A DNA stretch of 64,000 nucleotides, from positions 1,922,001-1,986,000 of the forward strand of contig OZ257257.1 in the NCBI GenBank assembly GCA_965279705.1, read 5' to 3'. The translations under genes were made by a program, and so were the position numbers. This stretch comes from Stagnimonas sp965279705 (GTDB lineage: Bacteria > Pseudomonadota > Gammaproteobacteria > Nevskiales > Nevskiaceae). The notes under the pieces are model-generated. The model ran no database searches. It was not told the DNA's origin and was given only the letters and a program-made list of their open reading frames with translations. Positions 8,583 through 17,379 of the stretch are shown here, piece by piece (positions within the stretch are counted from its first letter, which is position 1; each line of letters starts with the position of its first letter).

Positions 8583-10607
8583 ATGAGCCAGCCCTATCCC
8601 CACCTTCTGCAACCTCTCGATCTCGGTTTCACTACGCTGAAAAACCGTGTGCTGATGGGCTCGATGCACACCGGCCTTGAAGACAAGGCCAAGGATTTCG
8701 ACAAGCTTGCTGCCTACTTCGCGGAGCGTGCGAAGGGCGGGGTAGGGCTGATGGTGACGGGTGGCTTCTCGCCCAACATGCAGGGCTGGTTCTATCCGTT
8801 TGCCTCGAAACTTTCCTCACGCAGCGAGGTGCCGCGCCACCGCACCGTGACGGATGCCGTGCACGAAAACGGCGGCAAGATCGCGATGCAGATTCTGCAT
8901 GCCGGCCGCTATAGCTATCACCCGCTGTCCGTCTCGGCCTCCGCCCACAAATCGCCGATCAATCCCTTCAAGCCGTTCGCGATGTCGGGCTGGGGCATAC
9001 GCCGCACCATCGCCGCCTATGCGCGCTGCGCCGTGCTCGCCAAAGAGGCGGGTTACGACGGCGTGGAGATCATGGGCAGCGAGGGCTACCTCATCAACCA
9101 GTTCACGACGAAGCAGGTGAACCGGCGCGACGACGAGTGGGGCGGTAGCATCGAAAACCGATGCCGCTTTCCGGTCGAGATCATCAAGGCCGTGCGCCGT
9201 GCAGTCGGCAAGGATTTCATCATCGTCTACCGGCTCTCCATGCTCGATCTGGTCGAAGGCGGCAACACCTGGGACGAGGTGGTGTATCAGGCCAAGGCGG
9301 TTGAAGACGCGGGCGTGACGCTGCTCAACGCGGGCATCGGCTGGCACGAGGCGCGCATCCCCACCATCGTCACCAGCGTGCCCCGCGCGGCGTTTGCGTT
9401 TGTGCCGCAGCGCATCCGCGGCGAGGTGAAGATTCCGGTGATTGCCACCAACCGCATCAATACGCCGGAGATCGCCGAAGGCCTGTTGAGCAGCGGTGCC
9501 TGCGACATGGTGAGCATGGCGCGACCGCTGCTGGCCGACCCGGATTTCGTCAACAAGGCAGCAGCTGGAAAAGCCGAGACCATCAACACCTGCATTGCCT
9601 GCAACCAGGCTTGCCTCGATCACACCTTTCAGGCCAAGCGCGCTTCGTGTCTGGTCAACCCACGTGCGGGCTATGAGACCGAAATTGTCTTCAAGCCGGT
9701 CATAGCGGCGAAGAAACTGGCGGTTGTTGGTGCCGGCCCCGCGGGTTTGGCCTTTGCCTGCTACGCCGCCGAACGTGGCCACAGCGTGACGCTGATCGAC
9801 AAGGCCGCGGCCATTGGCGGCCAGTTCAATCTGGCGAAAAAGGTGCCGGGCAAGGAGGAGTTTTACGAAACCCTGCGTTACTTCACCGAGCGTTTGAAGG
9901 CGACCGGTGTCACTTTGCGGCTCGGTAGTGAGGCCAATGCCGAGTCACTCAAGGCCGAAGGTTTTGACGAAGTAGTACTCGCCACCGGCGTGCTGCCGCG
10001 CACGCCTAGTATTACGGGCATCGACCATCCCAAGGCGGTGAGCTACATCGATGTGCTCAACGGCAAAGTGCAGATCGGCAAGAAAGTGGCCGTCATCGGT
10101 GCGGGTGGTATTGGCTTCGATGTCAGCGAGTTTCTCGTTGCCGAGGGCGATAGCGCCACGCTCAATGCCGAACACTGGTATCGCGAATGGGGCGTGGACG
10201 AAACGCTCACCGCACGCGGCGGCATGGTACCCAAGCAGCTCACGCCGCCGGCGCGCGAAGTGTTTCTGCTGCAACGCAAGGACGAATCCCTCGGCAAGAA
10301 TCTGGGCAAGACCAGCGGCTGGGTACACCGCGCCGCACTCAAGGACAAGCGCGTGCAGATGATGGGCGGCGTCAATTACGAGCACATCGACGATGCCGGC
10401 CTGCACATCACGCTGAAGGGCGAAGCCCGCACGCTGGCAGTCGATCACGTCGTGATCTGCGCCGGGCAGGAGCCCTTCCGAATCTTGCAGGCGCCGCTCG
10501 AAGCGGCTGGCGTGAAAGTGCATCTGATCGGCGGCGCGCATACTGCCGGCGAACTCGATGCCAAACGGGCTATTCGTCAGGCAGCGGAGCTGGCGATGGT
10601 CATTTAG
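8583..10607 (+). CDS. fadH: NADPH-dependent 2,4-dienoyl-CoA reductase
   Basis: 674-residue three-domain flavoenzyme that removes conjugated double bonds during beta-oxidation of unsaturated fatty acids. Residues about 1-330 are the old-yellow-enzyme TIM barrel that binds FMN (QILHAGRYSYHP). Four cysteines for the 4Fe-4S cluster are C337, C340, C344 and C356, the same spacing as E. coli FadH. The C-terminal half carries an FAD site (VVGAGPAGLAFACYAAERGH) and an NADPH site (VAVIGAGGIGFDVSEFL). Length matches E. coli FadH (672). It is likely co-transcribed with the crotonase just upstream. Related broad-specificity enoate reductases have the same layout. Confidence 0.95.
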   Translation: MSQPYPHLLQPLDLGFTTLKNRVLMGSMHTGLEDKAKDFDKLAAYFAERAKGGVGLMVTGGFSPNMQGWFYPFASKLSSRSEVPRHRTVTDAVHENGGKIAMQILHAGRYSYHPLSVSASAHKSPINPFKPFAMSGWGIRRTIAAYARCAVLAKEAGYDGVEIMGSEGYLINQFTTKQVNRRDDEWGGSIENRCRFPVEIIKAVRRAVGKDFIIVYRLSMLDLVEGGNTWDEVVYQAKAVEDAGVTLLNAGIGWHEARIPTIVTSVPRAAFAFVPQRIRGEVKIPVIATNRINTPEIAEGLLSSGACDMVSMARPLLADPDFVNKAAAGKAETINTCIACNQACLDHTFQAKRASCLVNPRAGYETEIVFKPVIAAKKLAVVGAGPAGLAFACYAAERGHSVTLIDKAAAIGGQFNLAKKVPGKEEFYETLRYFTERLKATGVTLRLGSEANAESLKAEGFDEVVLATGVLPRTPSITGIDHPKAVSYIDVLNGKVQIGKKVAVIGAGGIGFDVSEFLVAEGDSATLNAEHWYREWGVDETLTARGGMVPKQLTPPAREVFLLQRKDESLGKNLGKTSGWVHRAALKDKRVQMMGGVNYEHIDDAGLHITLKGEARTLAVDHVVICAGQEPFRILQAPLEAAGVKVHLIGGAHTAGELDAKRAIRQAAELAMVI

Positions 10608-10792
10608 TCGTACGATGTTGCCGTTTGGCCTGCTGATCAGCGACGCTTGTCGGGAAGCCAACTGCCGTACATCGGCGATTAAGGGCAGAGTAGGGTGAGC
10701 TGAATGAAAAGCGCGCAGCCGGCGTGATCAGGCAACAGCATAAAAGTAGTCAGGGCAAGAAGCCCGGATAGTCAATTTAAGGAGTGGCAAAG
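10608..10792. other. Intergenic region between fadH and the Ig-repeat lipoprotein
   Basis: About 185 bases without a gene. I see no terminator with a T tract after fadH and no convincing promoter; a small GGGC/GCCC hairpin near 10755-10768 is the only structure. The ribosome site TTAAGGAG at 10777-10784 lies 8 bases before the ATG at 10793 and decides the start of the next gene; the GTG at 10784 overlaps that site and is rejected. Confidence 0.5.
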
Positions 10793-12583
10793 ATGCGAAT
10801 GGCACGATTTGGCATGGCCCTGTTGGTGGGACTCATCAGCGGTTGCGGCGGCAATCTCAGCAGCCCCGACTTTTTTCCGCAGTTGACGGGTGTCGTCATC
10901 GAAGACGTTACGCCGGCCACACTCGAGGCCCTCGGGCAGACGCGGCAATACCGCGCGCTGGGGCAGTTTTCGACACCGCCCGGCTCCACCGAAACCTTCA
11001 CCACCAAGCCAGTGACGGCCGAGAGCTGGGAGAGCAGCACGGCCGCCACAGCCAGCATCAGCAACGCGGGTGTTGCGACAGCCCTGCGCAATGGCACGAC
11101 CACCATTCGAGCCCGTCTGGGTGGTTTCACCAGCGCGCCGGCGACGCTGACGGTCGCCGCCCCGCTGTTGCAGACCATCACCTTGAACCCCGCGCAGGCT
11201 TCGGTGCCGCTGGGTTTGACTCAATCGGTGACGGCGACTGGCCGTTACATCAATGCCGATGGCAGCACCACCACAAGCAGTGTGGTGGAGACACTCAGCT
11301 GGGTTTCCGGCACGCCGACGGTGGCAACGGTAACCCCGAGCGCCAACCCGGCCACGGTGAGCACGCTGCTGCAAAGCACGACACCCGTGCAGATTCGCGC
11401 CAGTGCCGTTGCGGCCGATGGCAGCACGGTTACCGCGACATCCGCCATCACCGTGACCGCGCCGGACTTGGTGCAGGTGGTCGTGGTGCGCACCCCGGCC
11501 AACTTCAGCCCGCCGTTTGCAGTACCACGCGGCGCCACCATCAACCTGCAAGCGCTGGGCATCTACACCAACAGCACCACGCCGCGCGCAGTGCCGGGTG
11601 CGGTCACCTGGGTCTCGGCCGATGCCGGTGCCACAGTGATTTCGGTCGCTCCTCAGACCAACGGCACGCTCAATGTCACGGGCGTGAATGTGGGTAGCTC
11701 CGCGGTCACCGCCAGCGTTTTGAAAAACGATGGCCTGACCAGCGTCAGCAGCAATCCCGCAACGGTCAATGTCGGTGTAGCCGTGTTGCAGTCGCTGGAT
11801 GGGGCACGCATCACGCCGAACCCGGCAGTGGTTGCCGCCGGTGCAAGCCTGCAGTTGGCCGTGATCGGCATTTACAGCGACGGCACCGAAGCCGAAGTGC
11901 CGCCCACCAGCCTTAACTGGGCCTCGTCGCTCCCCGGTTTTGCCGCTATCGGCAATACCGGCGTGGCCGTGGGTGTCGCCGAAGGCATCACCGTCATCAC
12001 CGCCACGCTCAAACAGCCGCCGGTGAGTGGTGTGGCCAGCGTATCGGCGCCACTGACGGTGACCGATGGCGTGTGCACCGGGCCCTTGCTGGCCAGTGCC
12101 GGTGCCACAGTGGTCACCACAACCACGCCGGTGCTTTGCCTGCTTTGCTCGGTTGACGATGCCGCATTGGCTATCGACAACAACGTGGCGAGCTTCGCGT
12201 CCACCAATACTACTTTGGGCCTGCTGTTTGGCTCGGCGTCGCTAACGGCCAGCTCGGCTGCGGATGTTCCCTTCGCGGCTGCGGGCCAGCGTGCGGGCTT
12301 CATCATCAGCAGGCCAGCGGGTCAGCTGCTGTCGCTCGCACTGCTCAGCAACATCCAGGTGAGCACGCTCAATGCAAGCAACACCGTGCTCGATACCGCA
12401 ACCACGCAGGATGGTTTGCGCCTGACGCTGCTGGGCTCGTACGTGGTGGGTGAAGATGCTTTCCTGCTGACGCTGCCGGTGACGAAGCCGTTCCGCAAGT
12501 TGCAGTTGACGCAGAGCGCCGGTGTGCTCACGGCCCTGCAGACGCTGCGCATCAACTCCGCCTGCGGTGTCGCTGCCCAGTAA
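10793..12583 (+). CDS. Lipoprotein with four Ig-like (BIG2-type) repeats and an unrecognised C-terminal domain
   Basis: About 596 residues. A short signal peptide ends in the lipobox LISGC, so the mature protein should be lipid-anchored, probably in the outer membrane. Four bacterial Ig-like units follow, each ending in a V-T-V strand: about residues 35-125, 126-225, 226-330 and 331-425. Each carries the BIG2-like core of W-x-S, then A-x-V/I, then G-x-T-x-I-T-A. The last ~170 residues begin with VCTGPLLASAGATV, contain the cysteine pair LCLLC and the stretch AIDNNVASFASTNTTLGLLF, and match nothing I recognise. The start is fixed by AAGGAG 8 bases upstream. The role is probably surface adhesion or envelope structure (inference). 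Confidence 0.82.
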   Translation: MRMARFGMALLVGLISGCGGNLSSPDFFPQLTGVVIEDVTPATLEALGQTRQYRALGQFSTPPGSTETFTTKPVTAESWESSTAATASISNAGVATALRNGTTTIRARLGGFTSAPATLTVAAPLLQTITLNPAQASVPLGLTQSVTATGRYINADGSTTTSSVVETLSWVSGTPTVATVTPSANPATVSTLLQSTTPVQIRASAVAADGSTVTATSAITVTAPDLVQVVVVRTPANFSPPFAVPRGATINLQALGIYTNSTTPRAVPGAVTWVSADAGATVISVAPQTNGTLNVTGVNVGSSAVTASVLKNDGLTSVSSNPATVNVGVAVLQSLDGARITPNPAVVAAGASLQLAVIGIYSDGTEAEVPPTSLNWASSLPGFAAIGNTGVAVGVAEGITVITATLKQPPVSGVASVSAPLTVTDGVCTGPLLASAGATVVTTTTPVLCLLCSVDDAALAIDNNVASFASTNTTLGLLFGSASLTASSAADVPFAAAGQRAGFIISRPAGQLLSLALLSNIQVSTLNASNTVLDTATTQDGLRLTLLGSYVVGEDAFLLTLPVTKPFRKLQLTQSAGVLTALQTLRINSACGVAAQ

Positions 12584-12600
12584 CAGCACTTCAGTTGCAC

Positions 12601-12627
12601 AAAAAAGGCACCGCGAGGTGCCTTTTT
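12601..12627. terminator. Bidirectional terminator
   Basis: Stem GGCACC / GGTGCC (12607-12612 and 12617-12622) with a GCGA loop, flanked by A6 on the left and T6 on the right. It lies between the convergent Ig-repeat lipoprotein and small lipoprotein genes and can end both transcripts. Confidence 0.9.
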
Positions 12628-12643
12628 TGTGTCCGTGAACCTT

Positions 12644-13120
12644 TCAGCGTTCGCCGGGGCGGAAGGTCGGGTCCAGTCGCCGCCCATTCTCAAAGGCTGC
12701 ACGCTGCTCGTTCATCACGCTCGCCCAGCGCGACCACTGGCTGGCGTCGAGCGTGGCAGCCACCGTCTTGTTGAACTGCGCCAGCATCTTGAGCCGATCC
12801 GCCGAGACGCTGGCAGCTTTCTGTGCGACATCGTCCACCTGCGCAAGATAGTCGGCGGCATGAGGGTCCAGCGACTCCCACTGCCGTTGCACCCGCATAT
12901 CCTCGGCATCGTTCTTTTTCAGGCGCGGGGCCATCACATCGTAGGCCGCCAGTACCGCCTGCCGCTGTTCGCTGCTTACCTTGGTTTCACCCAAGGCGCC
13001 AATCACCTGCCGCTCGTAGGTAGAACCGGTGGTGGGTGTATACGGGCCGTTGCGGGCGCCGGGGGCAGAGCAACTGCTGATGCTGGCGACCAGCAGGGCA
13101 AGGGCGGCGGTATTTTTCAT
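12644..13120 (-). CDS. Small helical lipoprotein of unknown function
   Basis: 158 residues. The N-terminus MKNTAALALLVASISSC is a lipoprotein signal with the lipobox SISSC, giving a mature protein of about 140 residues. The rest is mostly charged, amphipathic helix (ERQVIGALGETKVSSEQRQA, MLAQFNKTVAATLDASQWSR, FENGRRLDPTFRP). The pattern of a helix pair with a W-R-x-W segment is loosely like Spy/CpxP-type periplasmic helpers, but I see no LTxxQ motif and do not assign it there. It is divergent from the DEAD-box helicase gene and shares the bidirectional terminator at 12610. I do not recognise the family. Confidence 0.7.
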   Translation of the reverse strand: MKNTAALALLVASISSCSAPGARNGPYTPTTGSTYERQVIGALGETKVSSEQRQAVLAAYDVMAPRLKKNDAEDMRVQRQWESLDPHAADYLAQVDDVAQKAASVSADRLKMLAQFNKTVAATLDASQWSRWASVMNEQRAAFENGRRLDPTFRPGER

Positions 13121-13336
13121 GGATCGCGGAGCAGTTCGAGTGAGTGATACGGTGGATGATGCGGGGTTCGACCACGGGCCGCAGCAGAGTTCATTTGCTG
13201 CGGCGCAGCAAAACGACTACTCTGCGCGCCGTTGTCTGATCTGCCCGTGATGGGCAGGCAGTCCAACCAAGCAATTTCCAGGGCCAGTGACACGACATGT
13301 CGAGTGCCCTCTTCGTAGTTTTTTGAGGCGTACCAC
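13121..13336. other. Divergent intergenic region and probable helicase leader
   Basis: 216 bases between a minus-strand lipoprotein gene and the plus-strand DEAD-box helicase. Two perfect inverted repeats are seen: TTTGCTGC/GCAGCAAA at 13194-13212 (3-base loop) and CTGCCC/GGGCAG at 13241-13257 (5-base loop), plus the palindrome CGACATGTCG at 13293-13302. The ribosome site GAGGCG lies about 7 bases before the helicase ATG. A structured leader is usual for cold-inducible RNA helicase mRNAs, but this is only suggestive. Confidence 0.45.
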
Positions 13337-15412
13337 ATGACCGCTGAAACCCCTTCGTCCGTCGAGGGCGACACCCTTCGTTTTTCCGATTTAGGCCTGC
13401 CCCAGGCCATTCTCGATGTGCTGACCGAAGTCGGCTACGAGACGCCCTCGCCGATTCAGGCCGAGACCATCCCGCATCTGCTTGCCGGCCGCGACGTGCT
13501 GGGCCAGGCGCAGACCGGCACCGGCAAGACGGCGGCGTTCGCGCTGCCGCTACTCGCAAAAATCAATGTGCACGAGAAGAAGCCGCAGGCTTTGATCCTG
13601 GCACCCACGCGCGAGCTGGCGATTCAGGTTGCCGAAGCGCTGCAAAAATATGCGTCGAAGCTGCCTGGTTTCCACGTGCTGCCGATCTACGGTGGTCAGG
13701 CTTACGGCCCGCAGTTGGCCGCATTGCGCCGTGGCGTGCATGTCGTCGTCGGCACGCCGGGTCGTGTCATCGACCATCTCGAAAAGGGCAGCCTCAAGCT
13801 CGACGAGATCAAGCATCTGGTTCTCGACGAAGCCGACGAAATGCTACGCATGGGCTTTATCGACGACGTCGAAAACATCCTCAAGACCACGCCCGCGACC
13901 AAGCAGGTGGCCCTGTTCAGCGCCACCATGCCGCCGCAGATCAAGCGCATTGCCAACACCTATTTGAAGGACCCGATCGAAGTCGCCATCGCGTCCAAAA
14001 CCCGCACCGCCACCACCGTGCGCCAGCGCTGCATCGTGCTCATGCCCGGGGCCAAGCTCGACGCGCTGACGCGTCTGCTCGAAGTCGAATCCTTTGAAGG
14101 CATGCTGATCTTTACGCGCACGAAAGTGGCGACGGAAGAGCTGGCTGAAAAGCTCTCAGCACGCGGCTACTCGGTGGCAGCGCTCAACGGCGACATCGCC
14201 CAGCAGCAGCGCGAGCGCACCGTCGCCAAGTTGAAGGATGGCCAGCTCGATATCGTGGTGGCGACTGACGTCGCAGCCCGTGGCTTGGACGTTGAGCGCA
14301 TCAGCCACGTCATCAACTACGACGTGCCGAACGATGCCGAGAGCTATGTGCACCGCATCGGCCGTACCGGCCGTGCCGGGCGCGAAGGCGATGCCATTCT
14401 CTTCATTGCACCGCGCGAGCGCGGCCTGCTGAAGATGATCGAGAAGACCACGCGCAAGCACATCGAGATCATGTCGGTGCCTTCGGACGCTGCCATTAAG
14501 GCGACGCGCGTGGCCAAGTTTCAGCAGAAGGTGGTCGATACCCTCGCCACCGACAAGAAGCTCGACCCCATGCGTGCGCTGGTCGCACAGTTGGAGGCCG
14601 AACTGGGCCGCGAGAAAGAAGTGTCACTGCTCGACATTGCCGCTGCGCTCGCGCACATGGCGCAGGGCAGCAAGGCGCTAGCAGGCAGCAGCGGCAGCGA
14701 TGCCGCGCAGACCGTGCGCGAGCACTCGTCCGATCGCCCGCAGCGCGCTGCACCGACCTACGAGCGCCATTCGCGTTCGAGCGAGCGTCCGGCCGAGCGC
14801 AGCAACAGCTTCAGTGATCGCTCGTCCAGCAGCGACCGCTACAGCAGCGACAAGCCGGCGCGCTTCACTAAGCCCAGTTTCCGCGACAGCGCCCCGGTCA
14901 CTTACACGCCCAGCCCGGTGCCCAGCGAGAGCGACAAACCGCGTTTCCGCGCACCGTCCGAGACGGCGGCACCGCGCACGCCTTTCGAGCGCACTGAACG
15001 TTTTGCCAAGCCCGAGCGTGCCGAGCGACCAGAGCGCAGCGAGCGGCCCAGCTTCGAGTCGCGCGATGAGGCCCCCAAGGCCAAGCGTGCGAAGTCGGAC
15101 GAGGGCATGGAGACCTTCCGCATCGAAGTGGGCCACCAGCACGGTGTACTGCCGAAGAACATCGTCGGTGCCATCGCCAACGAGGCCGATCTCGACAGCC
15201 AGTACATCGGCCGCATCGACATTCGTGAAGACCACAGCCTGATCGATCTTCCCGAAGGCATGCCGAAAGAAGTCTTCGCCCAGCTGCAAAAGGTGTGGGT
15301 GGCAGGCCAGCGCTTGCAGATCAGCAAGCACGGCGCAGGTGACAGCACGCCGAAATCGACCTACGTGAAGAAGCCGTTCAAGGCTAAACCGCGCGCCGAG
15401 GCCGACGAATAG
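13337..15412 (+). CDS. deaD: DEAD-box ATP-dependent RNA helicase (DeaD/CsdA-type)
   Basis: 691 residues. The helicase core spans about 15-390: Q-motif (PSPIQAETIPHLLAGRD), Walker A AQTGTGKT, PTRELAIQV, DEAD box LVLDEADEML, SAT, and motif VI HRIGRTGRAG. A spacer of about 130 residues (roughly 460-595) is rich in Ser, Arg, Glu and Pro and looks disordered. The C-terminus (METFRIEVGHQHGVLPKNIV to RLQISK) is a DbpA-type RNA-binding domain as in CsdA. The expected role is unwinding structured RNA in ribosome assembly and mRNA decay, mainly at low temperature. A structured 5' leader and a terminator at 15443 flank it, so it is probably a single-gene unit. Confidence 0.95.
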   Translation: MTAETPSSVEGDTLRFSDLGLPQAILDVLTEVGYETPSPIQAETIPHLLAGRDVLGQAQTGTGKTAAFALPLLAKINVHEKKPQALILAPTRELAIQVAEALQKYASKLPGFHVLPIYGGQAYGPQLAALRRGVHVVVGTPGRVIDHLEKGSLKLDEIKHLVLDEADEMLRMGFIDDVENILKTTPATKQVALFSATMPPQIKRIANTYLKDPIEVAIASKTRTATTVRQRCIVLMPGAKLDALTRLLEVESFEGMLIFTRTKVATEELAEKLSARGYSVAALNGDIAQQQRERTVAKLKDGQLDIVVATDVAARGLDVERISHVINYDVPNDAESYVHRIGRTGRAGREGDAILFIAPRERGLLKMIEKTTRKHIEIMSVPSDAAIKATRVAKFQQKVVDTLATDKKLDPMRALVAQLEAELGREKEVSLLDIAAALAHMAQGSKALAGSSGSDAAQTVREHSSDRPQRAAPTYERHSRSSERPAERSNSFSDRSSSSDRYSSDKPARFTKPSFRDSAPVTYTPSPVPSESDKPRFRAPSETAAPRTPFERTERFAKPERAERPERSERPSFESRDEAPKAKRAKSDEGMETFRIEVGHQHGVLPKNIVGAIANEADLDSQYIGRIDIREDHSLIDLPEGMPKEVFAQLQKVWVAGQRLQISKHGAGDSTPKSTYVKKPFKAKPRAEADE

Positions 15413-15441
15413 TCGCAGCGTCTCGATAGAGCGGCTCAATC

Positions 15442-15475
15442 AAGCCGAATTGCCGCAAGGCAGTTCGGCTTTTTG
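15442..15475 (+). terminator. Rho-independent terminator of the helicase gene
   Basis: 12-bp stem AGCCGAATTGCC / GGCAGTTCGGCT (15443-15454 and 15459-15470, one T-G wobble), GCAA loop, then T5. It lies 30 bases past the helicase stop. Confidence 0.9.
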
Positions 15476-15540
15476 CTGCAATGCGGTAATCTCGCGCTCC
15501 CAATTTTTCCTTTCTGTCTTCCACTTAACGGAGTACCCCC

Positions 15541-17328
15541 ATGGGTCAATACGTCGCCCCCCTGCGTGATATGCAGTTCGTCCTGCACGAGCTGCTGAAT
15601 GTCGAAGCCGAACTGAAGGCCATGCCCAAGCACGCCGACCTCGATGCCGACACCATCAACTCGGTCGCCGAAGAAGCCGCCAAGTTCACCCAGAGCGTCA
15701 CTTATCCGCTCAACCAGAGTGGCGACAGCGAAGGCTGCCACCACGACAAGGTGAGCGGTGCGGTCACCGCGCCCAAGGGCTTCAAAGAGGCCTACGCGCA
15801 GTTCGTCGAAGCCGGCTGGCCGTCACTTTCCTGCGATCCGGAATACGGCGGCCAGGGTCTGCCGGAAGTCATGAACAACGTGCTGTATGAAATGATCAAC
15901 TCGGCCAATCAGTCCTGGGGCATGTATCCCGGCCTGACACACGGTGCGTATGCGGCCCTCATCGCGCACGGCACCGAAGAGCAGAAGAAAACCTATCTGC
16001 CCAAGATCGTCTCTGGCCATTGGACCGGCACCATGTGCCTGACTGAAAGCCATTGCGGCACCGACCTCGGCATGTTGCGCACCAAGGCCGAGACGCTGCC
16101 CAACGGCGCGTATGCCCTGAGCGGCCAGAAGATTTTCATCTCGGCCGGTGAGCACGACCTCGCTGAAAACATCATCCATCTCGTGTTGGCGCGCCTGCCC
16201 GATGCACCGGCTGGCACGAAGGGCATCAGCCTGTTCATCGTGCCCAAGTACATCCCCAATGCCGATGGCACGATTGGCGCGCGCAACGGCATCAAGTGCG
16301 GTGCCATCGAGCACAAGATGGGCATCCACGGCAACGCCACCTGCGTGATGAACCTCGACAGCGCCACCGGCTGGCTGGTCGGCGAACCGCACAAGGGTTT
16401 GAACGCGATGTTTGTGATGATGAACGGCGCGCGTCTCGGCGTGGGCATGCAGTCGCTGGGCCTCGCCGAAGTGGCGTACCAGAACTCGCTCATCTACGCG
16501 AAAGATCGCCTGCAAATGCGCAGCCTCACGGGCAAGAAGTTCCCCGACAAGGCCGCCGACCCGATCATCGTCCACCCCGATGTGCGCCGCATGTTGCTGA
16601 CGCAGAAAGCCCACGTCGAAGGCGCGCGCGCCTTTGCCTACTGGAGCGGCTTGATGCTCGACAAGGAGCACAACCACCCGGACGAAAAAGTGCGCAAGGA
16701 GGCCGCCGATCTCATGGCCCTGCTCACGCCCATCGTCAAGGGCTTCATCACCGAAAACGGCTACATGAGCACCACGCTCGGCATGCAGATTTTCGGCGGC
16801 CACGGCTACATCAAAGAGTGGGGCATGGAGCAATACGTGCGCGACGCGCGCATCAACATGATCTACGAAGGCACCAACGGTATTCAGGCGCTGGATTTGC
16901 TCGGCCGCAAGGTACTGAGCGACATGGGTGCCAAGCTGATGAAGTTTGGCAAGCTCGTCACCGAGTTTGCCAAGGCTGAAGCCGGCAACGAGGCGATGAA
17001 GGAGTTCCTTGTGCCGCTCGCCGAAATCGGCGCTGAAGTGCAGAAGGTGACGATGGAAATCGGCCAGAAGGCGATGAAGAATCCTGACGAAGTCGGTGCC
17101 GCTTCGGTGCCCTACATGCACCTCGTCGGTCACTTCGTCTACGCCTACTTCTGGGCACGTATGGCGAAGATTGCGATCGACAAGCAGGCCGAAGGCGACT
17201 TCTACAAGTCGAAGCTGCTCACCGCGCGCTTCTACTACGCCAAGCTGCTGCCGGAGACCGCGACTTTCCTGAAGCAGATTCGGGCTGGCTCTGACTCGCT
17301 GATGGCGATGGATGCTTCGTTGTTTTAA
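15541..17328 (+). CDS. Acyl-CoA dehydrogenase (DmdC/FadE5-like long form)
   Basis: 595-residue flavoprotein, about 200 longer than short-chain acyl-CoA dehydrogenases because of an extra C-terminal helical domain. Features are the N-terminal MGQYVAPLRDMQFVLHELLN typical of this subfamily, the FAD-contact segment TGTMCLTESHCGTDLGMLRT, the second FAD segment MQIFGGHGYIKEWGMEQYVR, and the putative catalytic base E443 in MIYEGTNGIQALDLLGRK. It should oxidise acyl-CoA to 2-enoyl-CoA and pass electrons to ETF. The subfamily includes 3-methylmercaptopropionyl-CoA dehydrogenase DmdC and general long-chain enzymes, so the substrate stays open. It is flanked by terminators on both sides, hence monocistronic. 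The sequence before the ATG has a GGAG 8 bases upstream. Confidence 0.93.
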   Translation: MGQYVAPLRDMQFVLHELLNVEAELKAMPKHADLDADTINSVAEEAAKFTQSVTYPLNQSGDSEGCHHDKVSGAVTAPKGFKEAYAQFVEAGWPSLSCDPEYGGQGLPEVMNNVLYEMINSANQSWGMYPGLTHGAYAALIAHGTEEQKKTYLPKIVSGHWTGTMCLTESHCGTDLGMLRTKAETLPNGAYALSGQKIFISAGEHDLAENIIHLVLARLPDAPAGTKGISLFIVPKYIPNADGTIGARNGIKCGAIEHKMGIHGNATCVMNLDSATGWLVGEPHKGLNAMFVMMNGARLGVGMQSLGLAEVAYQNSLIYAKDRLQMRSLTGKKFPDKAADPIIVHPDVRRMLLTQKAHVEGARAFAYWSGLMLDKEHNHPDEKVRKEAADLMALLTPIVKGFITENGYMSTTLGMQIFGGHGYIKEWGMEQYVRDARINMIYEGTNGIQALDLLGRKVLSDMGAKLMKFGKLVTEFAKAEAGNEAMKEFLVPLAEIGAEVQKVTMEIGQKAMKNPDEVGAASVPYMHLVGHFVYAYFWARMAKIAIDKQAEGDFYKSKLLTARFYYAKLLPETATFLKQIRAGSDSLMAMDASLF

Positions 17329-17344
17329 ACCTTGTCGCGGAAAT

Positions 17345-17374
17345 AAAAAAGCCGGGCGATGCCCGGCTTTTTTA
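17345..17374. terminator. Bidirectional terminator
   Basis: Stem GCCGGGC / GCCCGGC (17351-17357 and 17361-17367) with a 3-base loop, preceded by A6 and followed by T6. It serves the acyl-CoA dehydrogenase gene on the plus strand and the GIY-YIG gene ending at 17380 on the minus strand. Confidence 0.92.
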
Positions 17375-17379
17375 TTGCG

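Noticed and set aside
15823..17133. Long minus-strand open frame opposite the acyl-CoA dehydrogenase gene
   Set aside because: It is a mirror of the codon bias of a conserved gene, with no recognisable motif and no ribosome site.
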